Shown here one piece after another: positions 60,282 through 64,000 of a stretch of 64,000 nt of DNA. The notes beneath the pieces are model-generated. The model saw only the letters and a program-made list of their open reading frames with translations. It was not told the DNA's origin and did no database searches. The DNA is from Guptibacillus spartinae (lineage in GTDB: Bacteria > Bacillota > Bacilli > Bacillales > Guptibacillaceae), in the NCBI RefSeq assembly GCF_028610625.1, contig NZ_JAQQWU010000012.1, positions 62,001 to 126,000 of the forward strand, read 5' to 3'. The translations under genes were made by a program, and so were the position numbers. Every line of letters starts with the position of its first letter. The first letter of the stretch is position 1.

Positions 60282-60554
60282 ATGAATAAAGCAGAACTTC
60301 TTACTACTGTTGCAGAACGGGCAGAGATGTCAAAGAAAGATACTTCAAGAGTGGTAGACACATTAATGGATACGATCGCTGAAGCACTTGCTAAAGGAGA
60401 AAAGGTTCAGCTTGTTGGATTTGGTAACTTTGAAGTAAGAGAACGCTCGGCTCGTAAAGGCCGCAATCCTCAGACTGGTGAAGAGATTCACATTCAAGCA
60501 TCCAAGACGCCTGCTTTTAAACCTGGGAAAGCATTGAAAGAAAAGGTTGTTTAA
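60282..60554 (+). CDS. HU-family DNA-binding protein
   Basis: This 90-residue HU/IHF-type protein has the beta-arm motif [22 protein letters not shown] and [13 protein letters not shown] at the end, with a standard HU N terminus [12 protein letters not shown]. It bends and compacts DNA. It is alone here, not in the usual hbs neighbourhood, so it could be a second HU. A terminator follows at 60564-60593. Confidence 0.93.
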   Translation: MNKAELLTTVAERAEMSKKDTSRVVDTLMDTIAEALAKGEKVQLVGFGNFEVRERSARKGRNPQTGEEIHIQASKTPAFKPGKALKEKVV

Positions 60555-60563
60555 CATTATCAG

Positions 60564-60593
60564 AGCTGGATCCATTTTGGTTCCAGCTTTTTA
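60564..60593 (+). terminator. Terminator of the HU gene
   Basis: AGCTGGA (60564-60570) pairs with TCCAGCT (60582-60588), then five T. Confidence 0.78.
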
Positions 60594-60608
60594 AATGAGG
60601 AGAAATCG

Positions 60609-60698
60609 ATGGATCTTATGCAAATAGTCAAATATACCGTTACATTTATTACGATCATTATGCTCATTGTTTTTTACTATCGTATGGCTAAGAAATAA
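60609..60698 (+). CDS. 29-residue single-span membrane protein
   Basis: This frame encodes MDLMQIVKYTVTFITIIMLI followed by VFYYRMAKK: one hydrophobic helix with a basic C-terminal tail. GAGGAGAAATCG precedes the ATG at a good distance. It lies 50 bases after the HU stop, beyond the HU terminator, and converges with the MOSC gene. No family is recognised. The good ribosome-binding site and plausible topology make it likely to be translated. Confidence 0.6.
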   Translation: MDLMQIVKYTVTFITIIMLIVFYYRMAKK

Positions 60699-60721
60699 AA
60701 GCGCGCTAATTGAGCGCGCTT
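60699..60721. terminator. Terminator shared by the 29-codon ORF and the MOSC gene
   Basis: AAGCGCGCT (60699-60707) pairs with AGCGCGCTT (60713-60721) around AATTG. It overlaps the MOSC stop codon. Confidence 0.72.
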
Positions 60722-61350
60722 AGCTGTTTGCTTAATTTATTATACCAGCTCTCATTAAGCTCTTTCGCAAGTAGCGCTTTCTCAAGTCCTTCACGATCGC
60801 TTCGATCCTTATACGTCACTCGGTTAATCAATGCAACTGTCACATCATGGTCAGGACGATGTTCAAGAATAATGTCATCCTGCACAGTGACGTGACCTTC
60901 TTCTAATACGCGGAGATAATACCCGCTATATCCATTTTCCATCACGAACAAGTGCATGTTCTCAACTTCAAACTTCTTGGCAAGCTTAAAACAAGGCTGT
61001 CTCGGTAAACTAACCTGAGCTTTTATGCCACCGATTTGATAAACATCTCCAATCCGCGCTTCTTTTTCATCTAGACCGGATACTGTGAAATTCTCACCGA
61101 ATGCGCCTACCTTCAATTCACGTCCAAGGTTCTTTTCCCAGTACTCATAATGTTCGATGGGGTAAACACAAATCGCTTTCTCAGATCCCCCGTGATGAAC
61201 AAGATCCGCCTGACCATCACCTTCAACTTGAACTTGTGAGACGTAAACCGATTCACGAACAGGTTGTTTGTAGATCGCTGTTGAAATTGGTTTTCCTTTG
61301 TATGTCGTTTCAACGGGTTTACCAACATTTACGCTGATTAATTTCGCCAC
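60706..61350 (-). CDS. MOSC-domain protein, YiiM-like
   Basis: This 214-residue protein begins AKLISVNVGKPVETTYKGKP and has the MOSC cysteine in LPRQPCFKLAKKF. The VHHGGSEKAICVYPIEHYEYW and GAFGENFTVSGL segments are typical of YiiM-type proteins. MOSC proteins carry a molybdenum cofactor and reduce N-hydroxylated compounds or handle sulfur. A molybdopterin role is family knowledge. GTG at 61350 follows GGAGGGG. Confidence 0.88.
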   Translation of the reverse strand: MAKLISVNVGKPVETTYKGKPISTAIYKQPVRESVYVSQVQVEGDGQADLVHHGGSEKAICVYPIEHYEYWEKNLGRELKVGAFGENFTVSGLDEKEARIGDVYQIGGIKAQVSLPRQPCFKLAKKFEVENMHLFVMENGYSGYYLRVLEEGHVTVQDDIILEHRPDHDVTVALINRVTYKDRSDREGLEKALLAKELNESWYNKLSKQLSALN

Positions 61351-61413
61351 AGTAATCCCCTCCTCTCATCAGTTTAGCATAAGAATTCGTTTTCAAGAGA
61401 AATCCAATGAAAC

Positions 61414-61441
61414 GCAAAAAACAGCCGCTTTCCGGCTGTTT
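61414..61441 (-). terminator. Terminator of the FbpB-like gene
   Basis: AAACAGCCG (61419-61427) pairs with CGGCTGTTT (61433-61441), then a T run on the minus strand. Confidence 0.82.
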
Positions 61442-61449
61442 CCATTCAT

Positions 61450-61569
61450 TTATACGTGTCGATTATCAATTCGTTTTTCTATTTCAGCAAGTTCTTTTTC
61501 ATTTTTAAGAAGTTCTGCTTTATTTTGATCAACGAGCTGTTTAAAAGTTAATTTTTTCAGCTTTTTCAA
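61450..61569 (-). CDS. FbpB-like small basic protein (39 aa)
   Basis: This frame encodes a 39-residue protein beginning (TTG) KKLKKLTFKQLVDQNKAELL and ending ELAEIEKRIDNRHV. The FxxLVxxNKxELLxxxxxLxxIExR pattern matches FbpB-type Fur-regulated basic proteins as I know them. The start is TTG at 61569 with GGTGA upstream, which is weak. A terminator lies directly downstream. It is in opposite orientation to, and 1.4 kb from, the FbpA-like gene. Confidence 0.6.
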   Translation of the reverse strand: MKKLKKLTFKQLVDQNKAELLKNEKELAEIEKRIDNRHV

Positions 61570-61682
61570 CAAAATTCACCAACTTTCCCTCTGTATGAGT
61601 TCATTATACAACAGGAGTACGTTAGATAAGTTAACAAACTATTAAAATTTTGTGAAAATTTACACACATTTCAGTTTATGAA

Positions 61683-62297
61683 TCATGATTCAGATTCATT
61701 CCTACTGGATACTGGACCACCGCTTAAACCATAAAAAAAGAGTTGAAGAACATCATCTAGAAAACCTCTTCGCTCTGACCAGGTTTTAGCCGGAACTCGC
61801 TGAACCTCTGTTTTTAGGGCATTAAGGTAAAACATAATGGCTTCCATTGAAAGTGAAGCATTAATTTCTCCTCGCTCACGCGCCTTTTCAAGAATCTGAA
61901 CGAACAGTGGTAGAGTTTGCGTGCGGTAGAAATGGTCGACATACTCTTTCAACTCTTCATCCGCCGTTAGCATTTCTTGAAGTAACGATGGATCGAGGCT
62001 TTTGACGGCTTTATGTTTCTCAAAAACGATGAACTCAATCAGTTCAGCGAACGATCGCTCTTGCTGCATTAATTCCTTAAATACCCCAAACTGCTGATGC
62101 ATGTAATCCTTCAACACCGCTCGAACAAGCTCTTCTTTACTAGTAAAATGATTGTAAATCGTCACTTGAGAAACATCTGCATGCTTCGCAATATCACTGA
62201 TTTTCACCTTTTTAATGCCTTCTTTATTAAATAGCGCAAAAGCAGCATCCATAATATTTTTACGCTTCTGTTGTTTGCGCAATTCAAATCCATTCAT
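61683..62297 (-). CDS. TetR-family transcriptional regulator
   Basis: This 204-residue regulator has the N-terminal helix-turn-helix (KRKNIMDAAFALFNKEGIKK, then VKISDIAKHADVSQVTIYNH) and a variable ligand-binding C-terminal domain. It is divergent from an ABC exporter gene and a permease, which it likely represses. Its own promoter overlaps a TGAACT-N14-AGTTCA repeat. ATG at 62297 follows GGTGA. Confidence 0.9.
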   Translation of the reverse strand: MNGFELRKQQKRKNIMDAAFALFNKEGIKKVKISDIAKHADVSQVTIYNHFTSKEELVRAVLKDYMHQQFGVFKELMQQERSFAELIEFIVFEKHKAVKSLDPSLLQEMLTADEELKEYVDHFYRTQTLPLFVQILEKARERGEINASLSMEAIMFYLNALKTEVQRVPAKTWSERRGFLDDVLQLFFYGLSGGPVSSRNESES

Positions 62298-62313
62298 TTT
62301 CATCACCACTCTT

Positions 62314-62342
62314 AGTATAGCACTTAATGAACTATTTATTAA
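62314..62342 (-). promoter_or_regulatory. Promoter of the TetR gene
   Basis: TTAATA (62337-62342) and TATACT (62314-62319) on the minus strand with 17 bases between. It overlaps the TGAACT repeat. Confidence 0.6.
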
Positions 62343-62353
62343 ATTTGAGTTCA
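62328..62353. promoter_or_regulatory. Candidate TetR operator between the divergent promoters
   Basis: TGAACT (62328-62333) and AGTTCA (62348-62353) form an inverted repeat with 14 bases between. A third AGTTCA at 62415-62420 lies just after the ABC promoter. TGAACTATTTATT and the reverse of AATAATAGTTCA are nearly the same motif. Confidence 0.5.
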
Positions 62354-62360
62354 GTAAATA

Positions 62361-62389
62361 TTGATTAATTTGTTGGAGTCATTTATGAT
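62361..62389 (+). promoter_or_regulatory. Promoter of the ABC exporter genes
   Basis: TTGATT (62361-62366) and TATGAT (62384-62389), 17 bases apart, about 55 bases before the ABC ATPase start. Confidence 0.65.
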
Positions 62390-62444
62390 AAAAGTGAAAT
62401 ATATATTAAATAATAGTTCAAAATTTAACTGAGGGGGAACCTCA

Positions 62445-63332
62445 ATGATTGAATTAAACGGCTTAACCAAACAATTTTCAAATGGAAAAGGGATTTTTGA
62501 CGTTACGTTCTCTATTTCAAAAGGAGAAGTATTTGGATTTCTGGGACCAAACGGGGCCGGTAAATCGACTACGATTCGTCACTTAATGGGGTTTATGAAA
62601 CCGTCTAAAGGCTCAGCAGCAATTGACGGGATGGATACATGGAAAGATGCTGCTAAGATTCAAGAAAAGATTGGTTACTTACCTGGTGAAATCTCTTTTC
62701 TCGATGGTATGGACGGGATGGCTTTTCTTAACCTTGTTGGTGGAATGAGAGGAATGAAACAAACTGCCTATCGCGACGAGCTTATCCATCGTCTACAGTT
62801 CGATGTCAAAACCCCTATTCGTAAAATGTCAAAAGGAATGAAACAAAAAGTCGGTATCGTCGCTGCTTTTATGCATGAACCAGAAGTCATCATACTCGAT
62901 GAACCCACGTCCGGTCTTGACCCACTCATGCAGCGAATCTTTATTGAAATTGTGATGGAACAAAAAGAAAAGGGCACAACGTTTTTAATGTCTTCTCATA
63001 GCTTCTCAGAAATTGAACGCACATGTGATCGAGCCGCCATTATTAAAGACGGCAAAATTGTTGTTGTTGAAAATATCCATGATCTCCAACAAAAGCAACG
63101 CCGCCTTTTTGATGTAACGTTTGCGAGTGAGGAAGAAGCTATACGCATAAAGCAGAGTTCACTGGACGTTGTGTCCGTCACTGATAACCGGGCAGAAATT
63201 GCCGTTCAAGGAGACTACAATCAATTTATTCGTGCGTTAGGAGATTTTCAGGTTCGTAACATGGATATTCATGAACAGAACCTTGAAGAAGTATTTCTGA
63301 ATTACTATAACAGAGAGGCGGATCCATCATGA
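62445..63332 (+). CDS. ABC transporter ATPase, exporter type
   Basis: This 295-residue ABC ATPase has Walker A GPNGAGKSTT, signature MSKGMKQKVGIV (SKG variant), Walker B VIILDEPTSGLD and H-loop LMSSHSFSEI. ATG follows GAGGGGGAACCTCA. It ends in ATGA overlap with the permease gene. The divergent TetR gene suggests control by a drug or cell-derived ligand. Confidence 0.93.
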   Translation: MIELNGLTKQFSNGKGIFDVTFSISKGEVFGFLGPNGAGKSTTIRHLMGFMKPSKGSAAIDGMDTWKDAAKIQEKIGYLPGEISFLDGMDGMAFLNLVGGMRGMKQTAYRDELIHRLQFDVKTPIRKMSKGMKQKVGIVAAFMHEPEVIILDEPTSGLDPLMQRIFIEIVMEQKEKGTTFLMSSHSFSEIERTCDRAAIIKDGKIVVVENIHDLQQKQRRLFDVTFASEEEAIRIKQSSLDVVSVTDNRAEIAVQGDYNQFIRALGDFQVRNMDIHEQNLEEVFLNYYNREADPS

Positions 63333-64000
63333 ACATGACGTTGTATGCAAAAATGTTAAAGGTTCATGCGAAATCGATTTCTAGCTATGCGATTGGTTCT
63401 GCTCTTTATCTTCTTTTAATCATCGGCATTTATCCATCGATCGCAGATGCGCCTGGACTAAATGATTTAATGGAATCTATGCCAGAAAGCTTCCTGGCTG
63501 CCTTTGGGATGGAAGGTGGATTTCAGCATGTGAGTGACTTTATTGCTGGTGAATATTATGGGTTACTGTATGTTGTCATTTTATCGATTTTTTGTTTAAT
63601 GACAGCATCTCAGTTAATGGCCCGTCACATTGATCGTGGTTCGATGGCTTATATTCTCGCTACGCCGAACTCCCGAAAGAAAATTGCTCTCACTCAAGCC
63701 ATTGTCCTGATCACCGGGCTTTTGATTATTGGAATCACAACTGCACTTGCTGGAGTGATTGGCACAGAAGTATTAATTGAGGATAAGCCGTTTGAAGCCA
63801 TGACGTTTTTGAATGTGAACCTTGTCGGAATTCTATTATTCTATGTCATATCAGGCTACTCTTTTCTCTTCTCTTCCTTGTTAAATGACGAGAGACAGGC
63901 ACTAGGAATTTCCGGATTACTGACAATTGTCTTCTATGGGATGGACTTAATCGGAAAAATGAGTGATAAATTCGATTGGATGGTTCACCTCTCTCTCTTT
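63329..64000 (+). CDS. ABC-2-type permease, truncated by the right edge
   Basis: 224 residues are visible, in frame from the ATG at 63329, which overlaps the ATPase stop (ATGA). It begins MNMTLYAKMLKVHAKSISSY and has several membrane helices; HIDRGSMAYILATPNSRKK is typical of ABC-2 exporters. The 3' end is outside the window. It pairs with the preceding ATPase to form an exporter of unknown substrate. Confidence 0.88.
   Translation, partial: MNMTLYAKMLKVHAKSISSYAIGSALYLLLIIGIYPSIADAPGLNDLMESMPESFLAAFGMEGGFQHVSDFIAGEYYGLLYVVILSIFCLMTASQLMARHIDRGSMAYILATPNSRKKIALTQAIVLITGLLIIGITTALAGVIGTEVLIEDKPFEAMTFLNVNLVGILLFYVISGYSFLFSSLLNDERQALGISGLLTIVFYGMDLIGKMSDKFDWMVHLSLF

Noticed and set aside
61679-61692. 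Perfect 14-base palindrome at the end of the TetR gene (TGAATCATGATTCA)
   Set aside because: No T run follows on either strand and it is too short for a convincing terminator; no promoter is nearby.

Overview
The window looks like a chromosomal segment of a low-GC, endospore-forming member of the Bacillaceae. Gene order follows the Bacillus subtilis yun, suf, met, ilv-leu and yus-fad neighbourhoods. Sporulation and stress genes (yunB, a probable lytH fragment, sigI-rsgI) and Gram-positive regulatory RNAs (lysine, SAM-I and T-box leaders) are present. It is marine- or alkaliphile-like in having two Na+-linked transporters near the left edge, but the genus cannot be fixed from sequence alone. 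I see no tRNA, rRNA, CRISPR array, insertion sequence or prophage.

Layout. 1-8.6 kb: the 3' end of an M23 peptidase (probably lytH), an NSS symporter with its 34-residue small subunit, an NhaC-type antiporter under a lysine riboswitch, then yunB, yunC and yunF-yunE-yunD. 8.7-14.1 kb: the sufCDSUB iron-sulfur assembly operon. 14.3-16.3 kb: a small ORF, yurZ and an L-lactate dehydrogenase with an Fnr-like site. 16.3-19.2 kb: metNPQ under a SAM-I riboswitch. 19.2-29.8 kb: the branched-chain amino acid block ilvE / T-box / ilvB-ilvH-ilvC-leuA-leuB-leuC-leuD-ilvA, with cre sites upstream of ilvE. 30.2-32.9 kb: metX-metY under a second SAM-I riboswitch. 33-39.5 kb: a TlpA-like protein, sigI-rsgI, yusE, yusF, a YteA-type regulator, a peroxiredoxin, a Bacillaceae-type repeat, yusG, gcvH and an ArsC/Spx-like gene. 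39.6-46.3 kb: fatty-acid beta-oxidation (fadN-fadA-fadE behind a FadR-type operator, and fadM). 46.5-50 kb: small conserved genes, a CrtI-like oxidoreductase, an SASP-like small protein and a hemolysin III homologue.

50.0-55.5 kb holds the least familiar unit. It is a tightly coupled plus-strand operon: ABC ATPase, ABC permease with a large ectodomain, ECF sigma factor, membrane protein with an anti-sigma-like N-terminal part, second ABC ATPase, and a 48-residue protein. A possible ECF-type promoter lies in front. I infer a self-regulated envelope or export module, which is the best candidate here for an undescribed system. The rest (55.6-64 kb) holds a cupin, an intracellular subtilisin, a PIN-PhoH ATPase, a GNAT protein, FbpA- and FbpB-like small proteins, an HU protein, a 29-residue membrane protein, a MOSC protein, and a TetR regulator divergent from an ABC exporter whose permease runs off the right end.

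Working together: sulfur and methionine supply (metNPQ, metXY, suf), branched-chain synthesis (ilv-leu) and fatty-acid oxidation (fad) sit side by side. Each has its own visible control element: SAM-I, T-box plus cre, and FadR-type operator. Many start sites below are adjusted inward because the longer frames run through ribosome-binding sites or leader terminators.
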